Below, in pieces: positions 45,241 to 55,000 of a stretch of DNA of 64,000 nucleotides (its first letter is position 1; every line of letters starts with the position of its first letter). The DNA comes from Bifidobacterium sp. ESL0690 (lineage in GTDB: Bacteria > Actinomycetota > Actinomycetes > Actinomycetales > Bifidobacteriaceae). Below the pieces are notes generated by a model, which was given only the letters and a program-made list of their open reading frames with translations, searched no databases and had not been told where the DNA came from. The stretch spans positions 2,046,001-2,110,000 of the forward strand of contig NZ_CP113939.1 of NCBI RefSeq assembly GCF_029392315.1. Reading direction: 5' to 3'. The position numbers were made by a program, and so were the translations under genes.

Positions 45241-47496
45241 TCACTTCGAGACTTCGGCATACTGAGTCAACAACTCCTTGGAGAGCGCCTCTGCCACATC
45301 GGCGCCGAGCATCATCGCCATGCCACCGACGGTGCAGCTATTGAGGAACATCACGCTCAGCGAACTGTCGGGGATGATGTTGTGGCCGAACTGCTTATCA
45401 AGCTTAGCCACGGCCTTGTCGACAATCGGTCCACCGATCGGGTCATTCTTCCATTCCTCGAAAGTGGACCACTTGGTGAGCTTGGCCGTCTTGCCGTCGT
45501 CATCGACATCGACGGAAACGGTGTCGGCAATGTCGCGGGACGAAGTGGCGACCTCAATCTTGTATTCGCCTTCCTCGACCTTCCAGCCTTCGAAACGCTC
45601 GGACCAATAAGCGAAAGCACGGGAATCGAAGTCCATTGAGACCTCGGCGGATTCACCGGGCTCGAGATAGACTTTCTTGAAGCCCTTGAGCTCGTGGACA
45701 GGACGCTCAACAGACTCCTTCGGCGGGGCGACATAGAACTGCACGACTTCCGCACCAGCCACCGACCCGGTGTTCTTCACGGTCGCAGTGACACGAGCGG
45801 ACTGCGGGCCGGTCTTCTCAGCCTTGGCGTTCGAAACCTCGAAGGTGGTATACGAAAGGCCATATCCGAACGGATACACGACCGGCTTGTGGAAGGTGTC
45901 GTAGTAGCGATAGCCGACGAAGACGCCTTCGCCGTAATCGACGTGGCCTTCCTCGCCTGGCCAGTTCATCATGGTCGGGTCGTCGTCCAGGTCATTGATG
46001 ATGGTCTGCGCAAGCTTGCCGGACGGGCTCACATCGCCGAAGACCACATCGGCGGTCGCAGCGCCGCCGGCCTGACCAAGCAGCCAGGCTTCAAGAATGG
46101 ACTTGGCATCGCCGGCCCACGGCATGGAGACCGAGGAGCCATTGGAGAGGATGACCACAACGTTCTTGTTGGCGGCAGCGACTTCCTTTAAGAGCTCGGC
46201 CTGCTTGGTAGGAATATCGAGCGAGGTGCGGTCGAAGCCTTCGGATTCGTAGGAGGCGGGCAGGCCGAGGAAGAGCAGCACGGTGTCGGCGCCTTTGGCG
46301 GCAGCAACGGCCTGCGAAGTCAGAGCCGGATCCTGTGGGTCATCTTCGAGTGTGAAGCCAGGCGCGAAGTCGGCATCGATGCCACGATCCTTCAACGCGT
46401 CGAGGAAGCTGGTGAGCTTGTTCGCGTTGATCAGCGAGGAGCCGGCGCCCTGATAACGTGGGGTGCGGGCGAATTCGCCGATGACGGCCAGCTTGGTGCC
46501 GGGCTTGACAGGCAGCAGTCCGTCTTCGTTCTTCAGCAGCACCATGGCCTCGCGAGCGGCGCGGCGGGCGACATCATCATGCGCATCGACGTCGTAACGA
46601 TAGCCGGCCTGCCCCTTCTCCATGGCCGGGCGGGTCTTGTTGACCAGATCGATCATGCCCTGTGCCATCTTCTCGAGCTGTTCGGGCTTGAGCTCGCCGT
46701 CGCGCACCGCATAGACCACCTTGTTGTCGGTATTGGTCGGCGGCATTTCAAGGTTTAGGCCGGCGTTCAGTGCAGCGGCACGGTCGTGCACGGCGCCCCA
46801 GTCGGACATGACGATGCCCTTGAAGCCCCACTCGTCGCGCAGCACGTCGGTCAAGAGCCACTTGTTCTGTGAAGAATAGACATCATTGATCTTGTTGTAG
46901 GAGCACATAATCGTCCAAGGCTGGGCGGTTTTGACAATGTGCTCAAAGGCGGGCAGATAGATCTCACGCAGGGTACGCTGCGTCATGTCAGCGCTTACGC
47001 GCATACGATCGGTCTCTTGGTTGTTGGCGGCGAAATGCTTCAGCGAGGTGCCGATGCCCTTGGACTGAATGCCTTCGACCTCGCCGACGGCCTCGTGGCC
47101 GGCCAGATACGGGTCCTCGCTCCAGAACTCGAAGCAACGACCGCCCAGCGGGTTGCGCTTGATGTTGATGCCGGGGCCCAAGATGACGGCGACCTGCTCC
47201 TGGATGCATTCCTCACCCATGGCCTCGCCGGTCTCCTTCACCAGTTCCGGGTTCCAGCTTGATGACATACCCGCGGCTGGAGGGAAGCAGGTGGCAGGAA
47301 CGGCCTTTTCCACGTCCATGCCTTCGAGGTTCTGCGCCTTACGCAGTCCGTGAGGGCCATCGGTGATCGTATAGTTCGGCAGTCCCTTTTCGGGCACCGA
47401 GCCGATGCTCCACGGGTTGGTGCCGCTGGTCAGCGCCGCCTGCTCTTCAACACTGAGATCCTTGGCACTCGTTACCGGTGTTGTCTGATTGGTCAT
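45241..47496 (-). CDS. Glycoside hydrolase family 3 beta-glucosidase
   Basis: This 751-residue cytoplasmic enzyme has no signal peptide. The GH3 N-terminal domain carries KHFAANNQE and the nucleophile region G-I-V-M-S-D-W-G-A. It is followed by the GH3 C-terminal domain (VILSNGSSVSMPW, LLGQAGGAATADVVFG) and a fibronectin-III-like domain (SARVTATVKNTGSVAGAEVVQFY). It probably hydrolyses beta-linked gluco-oligosaccharides or plant glucosides; the exact specificity cannot be read. RBS AAAGG, ATG 47496. A palindromic operator lies upstream. No sugar transporter or regulator gene is adjacent. Confidence 0.93.
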   Translation of the reverse strand: MTNQTTPVTSAKDLSVEEQAALTSGTNPWSIGSVPEKGLPNYTITDGPHGLRKAQNLEGMDVEKAVPATCFPPAAGMSSSWNPELVKETGEAMGEECIQEQVAVILGPGINIKRNPLGGRCFEFWSEDPYLAGHEAVGEVEGIQSKGIGTSLKHFAANNQETDRMRVSADMTQRTLREIYLPAFEHIVKTAQPWTIMCSYNKINDVYSSQNKWLLTDVLRDEWGFKGIVMSDWGAVHDRAAALNAGLNLEMPPTNTDNKVVYAVRDGELKPEQLEKMAQGMIDLVNKTRPAMEKGQAGYRYDVDAHDDVARRAAREAMVLLKNEDGLLPVKPGTKLAVIGEFARTPRYQGAGSSLINANKLTSFLDALKDRGIDADFAPGFTLEDDPQDPALTSQAVAAAKGADTVLLFLGLPASYESEGFDRTSLDIPTKQAELLKEVAAANKNVVVILSNGSSVSMPWAGDAKSILEAWLLGQAGGAATADVVFGDVSPSGKLAQTIINDLDDDPTMMNWPGEEGHVDYGEGVFVGYRYYDTFHKPVVYPFGYGLSYTTFEVSNAKAEKTGPQSARVTATVKNTGSVAGAEVVQFYVAPPKESVERPVHELKGFKKVYLEPGESAEVSMDFDSRAFAYWSERFEGWKVEEGEYKIEVATSSRDIADTVSVDVDDDGKTAKLTKWSTFEEWKNDPIGGPIVDKAVAKLDKQFGHNIIPDSSLSVMFLNSCTVGGMAMMLGADVAEALSKELLTQYAEVSK

Positions 47497-47610
47497 TGTG
47501 CAACCTTTCTGTATTTCTCGCAGGTCTCATCCCTGAGTCTTGCGCTACACCTATATTCCGTTCAGTTATTGCCGGCCCGGCCATCTCTGAAGTCCAGGAT
47601 AACCGCTTAG

Positions 47611-47700
47611 TTACCGACCGGTAGGTAGCTATATATTAACATAAACTATCGCCCTTGATAACATGCAAATCTAAGGAAAATGAACATTAATGGGCAATGT
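47611..47700 (-). promoter_or_regulatory. GH3 promoter with 16-bp TetR-type palindrome
   Basis: TACCGACC|GGTAGGTA (47612-47627) is a near-perfect 16-bp palindrome (one mismatched pair), of the form bound by many TetR-family repressors. On the minus strand it lies just after an AT-rich -10 region (TTAATATA), with TTGCAT further upstream as possible -35. The rest of the gap to 47861 shows no gene. Confidence 0.5.
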
Positions 47701-47861
47701 CACAGCTCTGCAGGGATTCTTTCCCGCCAAAGTTGCGGCATCGTGTCATTTCGGTCGATGACCTGTCACCAAAAATAACTTTTAAAGATTGCCGAAACCC
47801 AAGAAAATCAGGCGATTCACGATAGTGACGGGTTATGGTTTCGCTCTGAGCCTGATACATA

Positions 47862-48461
47862 CTATCGTTCGAAATCACTCACCAACAACACAACGGCAGA
47901 AGCGACCGGCCCATCGTGGCTCAATGAGACATGCCAACGCAATTTCGGCGGATCCGCACCCAGCAGCTGCTCACCAAACGCAAGCAAATCCTCATCCGAT
48001 GCCGACTCTTCCGACACCGCCACACCCGACGGGGTCTTATCCGTGTCCGTCGTTTCCGTCCGCTGTGCACCCAGCGATTTCAGTAGCATAGCTTCACAAT
48101 CCGGTGCCAACATGACACGTGGCCGCGAGCGCGATTGATCATCGACAATCTCGACTTGAGCCCAAGGAAAATCGTCAAGGGTATACGGATACGGCCGCTC
48201 CCCCAGCGCCTCGCACCACGCCTTGAGCACAGCCTCTTTACCAGCCCAGCGAACGGCCAGATGTGCAGCCTCATCGTCATGCTTGACCCTGGCACGCGCC
48301 GCGGCCTGCCTCAATTCGCGCACAGAAAACAACGCCCTGAAACGCGAGCCGGGTTCACGCAGCTGATCGCCGAACGCCGCAACGTCCACCACGTCGTGCC
48401 CCACCCCGAGCACTAGCGATCCGTACGGCCTCGCGCCCCCGTCAACTTTCACGTCTATCAC
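47862..48461 (-). CDS. acpS: Holo-[acyl-carrier-protein] synthase (4'-phosphopantetheinyl transferase)
   Basis: This 199-residue protein has the AcpS signature G-V-G-H-D-V-V-D-V near the N-terminus (Mg site), W-A-G-K-E-A-V-L-K-A-W in the middle, and W-H-V-S-L-S-H-D at the C-terminus. It transfers phosphopantetheine from CoA to the ACP domain of fatty acid synthase. It is longer than typical AcpS (about 120) because of a Thr/Ser/Asp-rich insert (RTETTDTDKTPSGVAVSEES). The start is probably the GTG at 48461; no clear RBS is visible. Confidence 0.9.
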   Translation of the reverse strand: MIDVKVDGGARPYGSLVLGVGHDVVDVAAFGDQLREPGSRFRALFSVRELRQAAARARVKHDDEAAHLAVRWAGKEAVLKAWCEALGERPYPYTLDDFPWAQVEIVDDQSRSRPRVMLAPDCEAMLLKSLGAQRTETTDTDKTPSGVAVSEESASDEDLLAFGEQLLGADPPKLRWHVSLSHDGPVASAVVLLVSDFER

Positions 48462-48603
48462 AGTTTCATGCTACCTGCCCGACATGAATTCGAAGGCGAC
48501 CCCAGCCAATCACCACATATCATCAAGCAAATTCCTGCAGCAATGAGCTGACGTCGATTAGCACCACCGAAAGCAACGCGAAACTAGCGATAAAAGAAAA
48601 CCA

Positions 48604-48643
48604 AAGAGGCCCCGCCGGACGGATGTTTCCGGCAGAACCTCTT
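48604..48643 (-). terminator. Terminator of surface protein 1
   Basis: AAGAGG...TGCCGGA pairs with TCCGGCG...CCTCTT on the minus strand, followed by a T-rich tail. It lies 74 bases past the stop at 48717. Confidence 0.7.
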
Positions 48644-48716
48644 GATATAGCTTGGATAAGCCCGAAACCGCCATGCAATCAATCAGAATCGCAAGGTGAA
48701 ATCGAACCACAGCCTA

Positions 48717-51700
48717 CTAGATATTGACAGAATCCAAGTTGCGGTGACGCGCGAGGATGTAGTTGTTGTTCCTATATGCAAGCAACAGCAAGAACAGAGG
48801 AACCAGGAACACCAGCAGCCACCAGAAATTGAAGCTCATATGCCCTCCTGACGTGGGCGCAGAAGCCTCGATCGAGCACTGAGGCAGACCGTTGTAGTCG
48901 GAAAGGCTCCAAGCAGAGTTCTGCACATAGGCGCTGCCATCGGGTTCGATCCAGTAAACGGGCTCGTTGCCGCGCTTGCCGAACTTCATCTTCTGGTAGA
49001 CCCCCTCAGGAATGCACTTGGGGCGCGGACGCTGCTGCTGCGGAAGAGACGCCACACCGTCGGAACCGGCAACAGGAGCCGGAGCCACGGCATTACCAGC
49101 CACACGCTGCGCTGGCGCAAACGCCGGAGCGGCAACAGGCAACACGGTGAGCGGCGCGAGTGCTGAACGCGTGACAGTATTCCTACTATTATTGGCAACA
49201 TTCTGCGAGGCCTGATTTTGCGTTGGCACCGTGGGAACCTTTGGAGTTGAAGGATTCGTAGGCGTTTCCGGAAGCGTAGGACGTATCGGCGTAGTAGGAT
49301 TCGTCGGCTTCGTAGGCTTTTCGGGCTTCGTCGGAGCCGTCGGCGCAACAGGAGTCACCGGCTTAGCAGATGTCGTCGGAGCGGAAATCACAGTAGTATC
49401 TTTGGCCCACACCGCATACAACGTGGTCGTGCCGGGCGCCACCCTGATCTCACTGCCGCCGTCATAGAAGCCACCATGCATATCCTCCCGAGTCGTCCAA
49501 GTCAGGAGCTTATAGCCTTCGACCTTGAACTCCTTCTTGGTGACCTGGTGCCGATAATGAAGCAGATCGACCCCTGAAGCGGGATCGACGGTGAACACGT
49601 CATCGGGCACACTCCCGGTAGCCGTCAAGCCTTGTGGCGCATTGGCTTCGTAATGAATCCTGTATTCCAAAGCCGCCGGAACAAGCGGTGTGGAAGGCAC
49701 GCCCTTGCTCTGCCACTGCGCCCAGAGACGGATATTCTCGCCGCGGTTGAAGTTGGTGACGATATCACCCCTCTTGAACGACATCTGACCGCCCTGCTTG
49801 CCGGAATTCCAACCGAGGAACTTCAAATTCTTGGCGTGGAACATCAGACGAGGAACCTTGATTTTGATATCCTCGGCCTTGGCCCCGACCTTGCGAATCG
49901 TCACAGGCGACCCACTGACCTTCACGCCTTTGGGAGCGTTCTTCCTGAAGCTCACCTCGGCGAATTCCTGCCAGACGTAGGTGCCGCCGGCGAATCCGGA
50001 ATCCTGGGTCAAAGCCGACAGGGAACCGTTGTCATCACTGGCATCACTGGTCCAGCTGTTGTCGCTCTTCGTCCAGCGGCCGGTATAGCCGGAGCTTTCC
50101 ATCGCACCGCCGAAAAGGGGCTTCGAATAGTCAAAGAAGGAGGAATCCAAACGGGTATTCGGGCCCAACTTGATCTCATCGAGATGAGGCGTGAACGCTT
50201 TCGACCCGTCAGTAACATGGCGCGTGTCCCAACCGGAGAGATCAAGGGACGTCAGATTTGCGTCGTGATAAAAAACATACGACATATCGGTAACCCCGGA
50301 GACATTCAAATCCCCGAGCCCTTTGATCTGCGTCAGTGAGGTATCCGCATTGAACATGCAGTACATATTCGTGGCCGAATCGGTGTGCCAACCGGTAAGG
50401 TCGAGCGACGTCAGCGCATGATCACCCTGGAACATGCAAATGAACCATGTATTCTTTCTTACGTCCCAGTTCTTGATACCCGGCAATGCGGTCAGGTTTT
50501 TCATTCCCGCGAATATGCCCTGCATATCGGTGACGTTGCCCATACCCCAGTTGGAGACATCGCCGAGCGTACTGATGGACGTATTGGAAAACATCCATTC
50601 CGCAATTTTGGCGCTTTTCAGATTCCAACCGGAAAGGTCGCCGACATCGGTGAGGTTGAGATTTTCGTCAAACATATCTGAGGTGTAGACCACATTGCTC
50701 ATATCCCAACCCGACAAATCACCGATAGAACGCAGTTGAGAATGCCCGTAAACGTCGGTCCGGAACATGCCGGCCATATCCGTTACAGCCGACGTATCCC
50801 AATGATCGAGCCCCGTGATGGTGGTCAAGCCGGGATCCACATCAAACATGTCCTGCATATTGAAGGTCATACCCGTCTTCCACTTGCTGGAGGGCTTGGA
50901 ACCGGGCAGACCTGCACCCGGGGCGGTGCGATCGGCACCCCATCCGGTCAGGTCCAAGGTCTTCATTTGAGGATTGAAACCGAAGCATTCGGCCATATAG
51001 AACTCATCGGTTCCGTCAAAACGGCTGAAATCGATATTGCCGACATTGTCGATGCTTTTGAGATTCGGGTAATTTTTCAAGTCGAAATCGGATGTTGCCA
51101 CCACATGTGTGTCGGGAGCGTCATCAAAAACGATGCGAACGATATCGTTTCTCAATGTCGATCCAACCGGATCGGTGAAAAGAGCCTGAGCCGGCGAATC
51201 ATAATAGGAACCCATCACACCCGGACCGATATGCACGACATCCTCATGAGGGGCGGTTTCCTGCACATACCAGTGCACCTTTTCGCTGCCATCTTCATTG
51301 CCACCCCAATCGACCTGGAACTTGATTGACGGGTCGGAACTATCCTGCGCCTGCGGCTGCTGCTGCGAGCGCGTCAACGAAGAAGCCCCGGACTTTTGCT
51401 GGGCTTGCGCCCCGGAAGCCTCTTGCGCCTGCTTGGTTTCGGACTCCGTTTGCTGCGGCGTCGAGACTTTTCCGCCCGCCGGCTGCGACGAGGCCGACGC
51501 CACAGGGCTTTCAGGTTGTTTCAGCTCGGCATTCGGTTTGGCGCTGTTTCTTGTATCCCCCGACGCTTTATCACTGCTTTGAGATGGTTGCGTTTGAGAC
51601 GCTTGCGAAGTGCTGGATGACGAACCTGTAGAAGTGTTGGCACTATCGGCAGAGGCCACAACACCGGTTCCGAGTGCCATTGCGGAAGCTACGAGCAGCC

Positions 51701-51728
51701 CAATTGCCGCTTTGTTCCAAGATTTCAC
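48717..51728 (-). CDS. Surface protein 1: secreted BspA/DUF285-repeat protein with C-terminal membrane anchor
   Basis: This 1003-residue protein has a signal peptide (MKSWNKAAIGLLVASAMALG) and a Ser/Gln-rich linker to about 130. A DUF285 array follows (about 215-535), with units such as W-D-T-S-A-V-T-D-M-A-G-M-F. Then come InlB-type B repeats (FRKNAPKGVKVSGSP; IHYEANAPQGLTATGSV), a Thr/Pro stalk, and the shared end module with C-I-P and G-L-P-Q-C, an FNFWWLLVFLVPLFLLLL helix and a short basic tail. There is no LPXTG motif, so it is held by the helix. BspA-like proteins usually bind host or cell-surface ligands. The GTG at 51728 follows AAAGGGGGA. It is the first of three tandem paralogues. 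Confidence 0.85.
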   Translation of the reverse strand: MKSWNKAAIGLLVASAMALGTGVVASADSANTSTGSSSSTSQASQTQPSQSSDKASGDTRNSAKPNAELKQPESPVASASSQPAGGKVSTPQQTESETKQAQEASGAQAQQKSGASSLTRSQQQPQAQDSSDPSIKFQVDWGGNEDGSEKVHWYVQETAPHEDVVHIGPGVMGSYYDSPAQALFTDPVGSTLRNDIVRIVFDDAPDTHVVATSDFDLKNYPNLKSIDNVGNIDFSRFDGTDEFYMAECFGFNPQMKTLDLTGWGADRTAPGAGLPGSKPSSKWKTGMTFNMQDMFDVDPGLTTITGLDHWDTSAVTDMAGMFRTDVYGHSQLRSIGDLSGWDMSNVVYTSDMFDENLNLTDVGDLSGWNLKSAKIAEWMFSNTSISTLGDVSNWGMGNVTDMQGIFAGMKNLTALPGIKNWDVRKNTWFICMFQGDHALTSLDLTGWHTDSATNMYCMFNADTSLTQIKGLGDLNVSGVTDMSYVFYHDANLTSLDLSGWDTRHVTDGSKAFTPHLDEIKLGPNTRLDSSFFDYSKPLFGGAMESSGYTGRWTKSDNSWTSDASDDNGSLSALTQDSGFAGGTYVWQEFAEVSFRKNAPKGVKVSGSPVTIRKVGAKAEDIKIKVPRLMFHAKNLKFLGWNSGKQGGQMSFKRGDIVTNFNRGENIRLWAQWQSKGVPSTPLVPAALEYRIHYEANAPQGLTATGSVPDDVFTVDPASGVDLLHYRHQVTKKEFKVEGYKLLTWTTREDMHGGFYDGGSEIRVAPGTTTLYAVWAKDTTVISAPTTSAKPVTPVAPTAPTKPEKPTKPTNPTTPIRPTLPETPTNPSTPKVPTVPTQNQASQNVANNSRNTVTRSALAPLTVLPVAAPAFAPAQRVAGNAVAPAPVAGSDGVASLPQQQRPRPKCIPEGVYQKMKFGKRGNEPVYWIEPDGSAYVQNSAWSLSDYNGLPQCSIEASAPTSGGHMSFNFWWLLVFLVPLFLLLLAYRNNNYILARHRNLDSVNI

Positions 51729-51771
51729 TATTCCCCCTTTCTATATGGATTCAGGGCAAACTAGATTTACA

Positions 51772-51849
51772 GGTACCGGCTTGGAATATGCCGGTACCCA
51801 TAAATCACCCCCATATAGATTTCCCCTTGTAGCAGATTGTAACACAATC
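51772..51849 (-). promoter_or_regulatory. Upstream region of surface protein 1: shared box, hairpin, palindrome
   Basis: The shared box (minus strand GATTTATGGGTACCGG, 51791-51806) lies 63 bases before the start. It overlaps a perfect 9-bp inverted repeat, GGTACCGGC (51772-51780) / GCCGGTACC (51790-51798). A separate perfect palindrome GATTGT-AAC-ACAATC is at 51835-51849. Confidence 0.5.
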
Positions 51850-51996
51850 GAAAGAAATGCTTTAGACGGCGTTTCTTGATTTGTCTAGAATAAATCGCTT
51901 ATCACGTGAATCCTGTATAAAAGCATCGATCTCGGCAATAAAACTAAAAACGCATGGCCGTTCTACCGACCATGCACAACACATAGAAGAATATAG

Positions 51997-52035
51997 GAAG
52001 TGGCGGCTGGCAAATGTGATGCCAACCGCCACTTC
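51997..52035 (-). terminator. Terminator of surface protein 2
   Basis: GAAGTGGCGG-x-TGGCA pairs with TGCCA-x-CCGCCACTTC around a seven-base loop, 44 bases past the stop at 52079. Confidence 0.8.
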
Positions 52036-52078
52036 TTTCAATCATCAGGGCCTTTCCCGTTACCGGGAAGAGGACGAA

Positions 52079-55000
52079 TCAGACAGCGATCCCGTCGCCG
52101 GTCGCGCCGTTATAATGCTGCGCGTTCTTATTGTCATTCAGCTTGCCCCTCTCGTAAATGTACGTCGAGGAGACAATCACGACCAGAAGGAGCAGCAGAA
52201 GGATGAGCCACCACCAGTTGAAGCCGTTGTGCTTGGTCGACTGCACGGGCCTGGTAGTGGGCTGGGCGAAGGAGCACTTCGGCAGACCGATGTAATCCGA
52301 ATCGCTCCACGCAGCAGGCGTACCGTAAGCCGTCTCGTCGGCCTCAAGCCACGCCACCTTGTTCGCGTTCCTCCTCTTCGTGTCCAGCCTGCGGGCCACG
52401 TCATCGGGCATGCACTTCGGACGGGCCTTCTTCTTCGGCGTCCCGAGCGTCGTATCCTGCTGGCTGTTGGGAGCCGGCGTCGGCACCGGGGCCGTGACAT
52501 TCGGGGACACACCGATGGTCACGCGGTACGGCACGGCACGGTAGACCACGGAAGCCTGCGGAGCCAACACGGCAGGCTGCGAACTGGCCACGCCACCACC
52601 GTTGTTGCCACCGTTGCCGTTACCGCCATTGTTACCGGAGCTACCGCCGCCATTGTTACCGGGGTTCCCACCGTTATTACCGTTGTTGCCGCCAGGAACA
52701 GTCGGTTGGCCTGGAGTCGGATTCGGCGTCGGATTCGGCTTAGGAGTTACCTTCTCCCACTTTGCATAGAACTGAATGACACCAGGCACCATATCAAGCT
52801 TGTCGCCGGACGCATAGGACTTGCCCGTGCCGTCGCTCTTGGTGTTCCAACCCTTGAATTCGTAACCGGCAACCGCGTAGCCGCTGGCCTTGACCTGATA
52901 GTTCGGGTACTTCGTCACATCCGTGACCCCGTTCTCGCCAAGCTTCAGCGTATAGCGCTCGACATCCATACGGCCGGACGGCAAGGTGCCCTGCGGCGCG
53001 TTCGCATTGTAGCGGACCTCATAGCTCGCCTGCGTGGGTGTCACCGGCGTGATCGGCACCGAAGTGGCCTTCCACTGTGCGTAGAGCGTGGTCGGTTTGC
53101 TCTTGAGCAAAGGCACCTGGTTGCCGGGCACATACGTCGTCCCGGTGCCGTCAGCCGCAGTGTTCCAACCGGTGAACATCCAGCCCTCGACCGTCCAGCC
53201 GTTGGCCGCAGCTGCGCTGGTGTAGTGCTCGAGATCGTCACTCTTACGCACGGAGCGGGTCACGGTTTCGTTCGCGGTTCCAGTACCGCCGGCGGTATGG
53301 CCGGCGGGCGCATTGGCGTCGTAGTTCAGCCGGTAATCCACGTCCTTGCCCCACTGTGCATACAGCTTGCCGCTGGGTGCTGCCGACGTGCAGACCGGCC
53401 GCCAGCCAACCATATGGCATTCGGCGTTCTTCTTCGGCTTGATCTTGACGCTGTCGCCTTCCTTGTAGAAGGTGCCGTTATCGTCGGTGAAGCCGACGAC
53501 CTTCCAGCCGTCCTTCATGGTAAACCAATACTTGTTCGCGTCAGCGACCCTCACCTTGTAGGGGTAGTTGTTGAGGTCCTCGTCGTTCGCGTCGTTACCG
53601 GTGAAGGCATCGCCGTGCAACGGCTCAAGGTTGGGACCACGAGGCGGAACGATACAGCCCGAGGTCTGGTTCGGGAAGCCGATGGCCTTTGCGTCACCGT
53701 CATTGCCGTAATACCAGACGCAGTAATCGGCCGAGTTGATCTTGCGCCACTGAGCATAGAGTTTCACCGCGGTGTTGTATGGAACCGTCAGGCTGTCACC
53801 TGCCTTGTAGGCCGTGCCTGTGCCGTTGGCCTTCGTGTTCCAGCCGGTGAACTTCCACCCGTTAACCGCGAATGCGTTGGCCTTGACGGTGAACCCGTGG
53901 GAGGTTTCAGTACCGCGCGCGGCGTGGTATGTATCATCAGGCATGGAACCAGTCGCAGCTCCTGCAGGAGAATTCGGGTTATAACGCACCGTGAACGAAA
54001 CGGTATCGCCCAATTTCCAGCGTGCATACAGCTTCTCCGGAATGGGGGCCACCGACGCTCCCGGCTGGTAGCTCTTCCCACTACCATCGGCAGATGTATT
54101 CCATCCTTTGAAGATATAATCCTCATTCGGCTGGTAGCTTCCGTCGGAACCGTCGAGTTTCGTCATGGAGAACGGACTCTCGGGAGCCGCAAGCTTGAAC
54201 TGGGCCGCAGTATTCACCGGCCTATTGCTGGTCACTTTCCCGTCACGGTCGAAGGTGACGGCAGGTATGCCGGTCAAAGCCGGTATTCCTTTGGCGTCAG
54301 TTGAAGCGGCGGCACCGTCGTTCAGCGCGACCTTATAGTCCTCCGAAGGCTCATTGCCTTCCAACGCCACGGTTTTTCTTTGCTGCCACACATAGGTGCC
54401 CGCGCGTGCGGAATCATTTCCCTTGGCTCGTGCCACCAAATCTCCAGAGAAGTAGCCGACACTGGGGTCTACGGATGCGGAATCGGTACCGTCAACAGGC
54501 ACTTGCGCCCATTTGCCGGTATAGGTATCGTCTTGAGTGGGCTTAAGAACCGGATAGCTTACACCCCAAGTGTCGCCGGGTTCGTAATCGAACAACCTGG
54601 TTCCAGGACCAATGGTTATACGCTGCACTGAGGGCGGCACGACAACCAAACCATCTTTCGACCGCATATCCCAACCGGAAAAGTCAATGCTCTTGACCTT
54701 TCCTGTCCCGAAGAACATCTGATACAGTCCGGACCAATTATACATTTCACTGATCGTCGGCCTGATGCAATCGAGCCTAAAATTACTCACATCAAGCTTG
54801 GTGACATTGTACATATCCTCAAACATCATCATCATGTTAGTGACATGTCTGGTGTCGAAGTGGCTGACATCAAGAGTCTTCACCTGCTCACAGCCGAGAA
54901 ACATGCCTTCCATATTCGTGACTTTGGAGGTGTTGAAGTGGCTGACATCAAGAACCTTCACGTTCTTGTTTTCCCAGAACATGCTACTCATGTTAGTTAC

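Noticed and set aside
51881..54304. 807-codon open frame antisense to surface protein 2
   Set aside because: Arg/His/Val-rich shadow of the repeat-coding strand. The minus-strand gene has a signal peptide, domain repeats and a membrane anchor.
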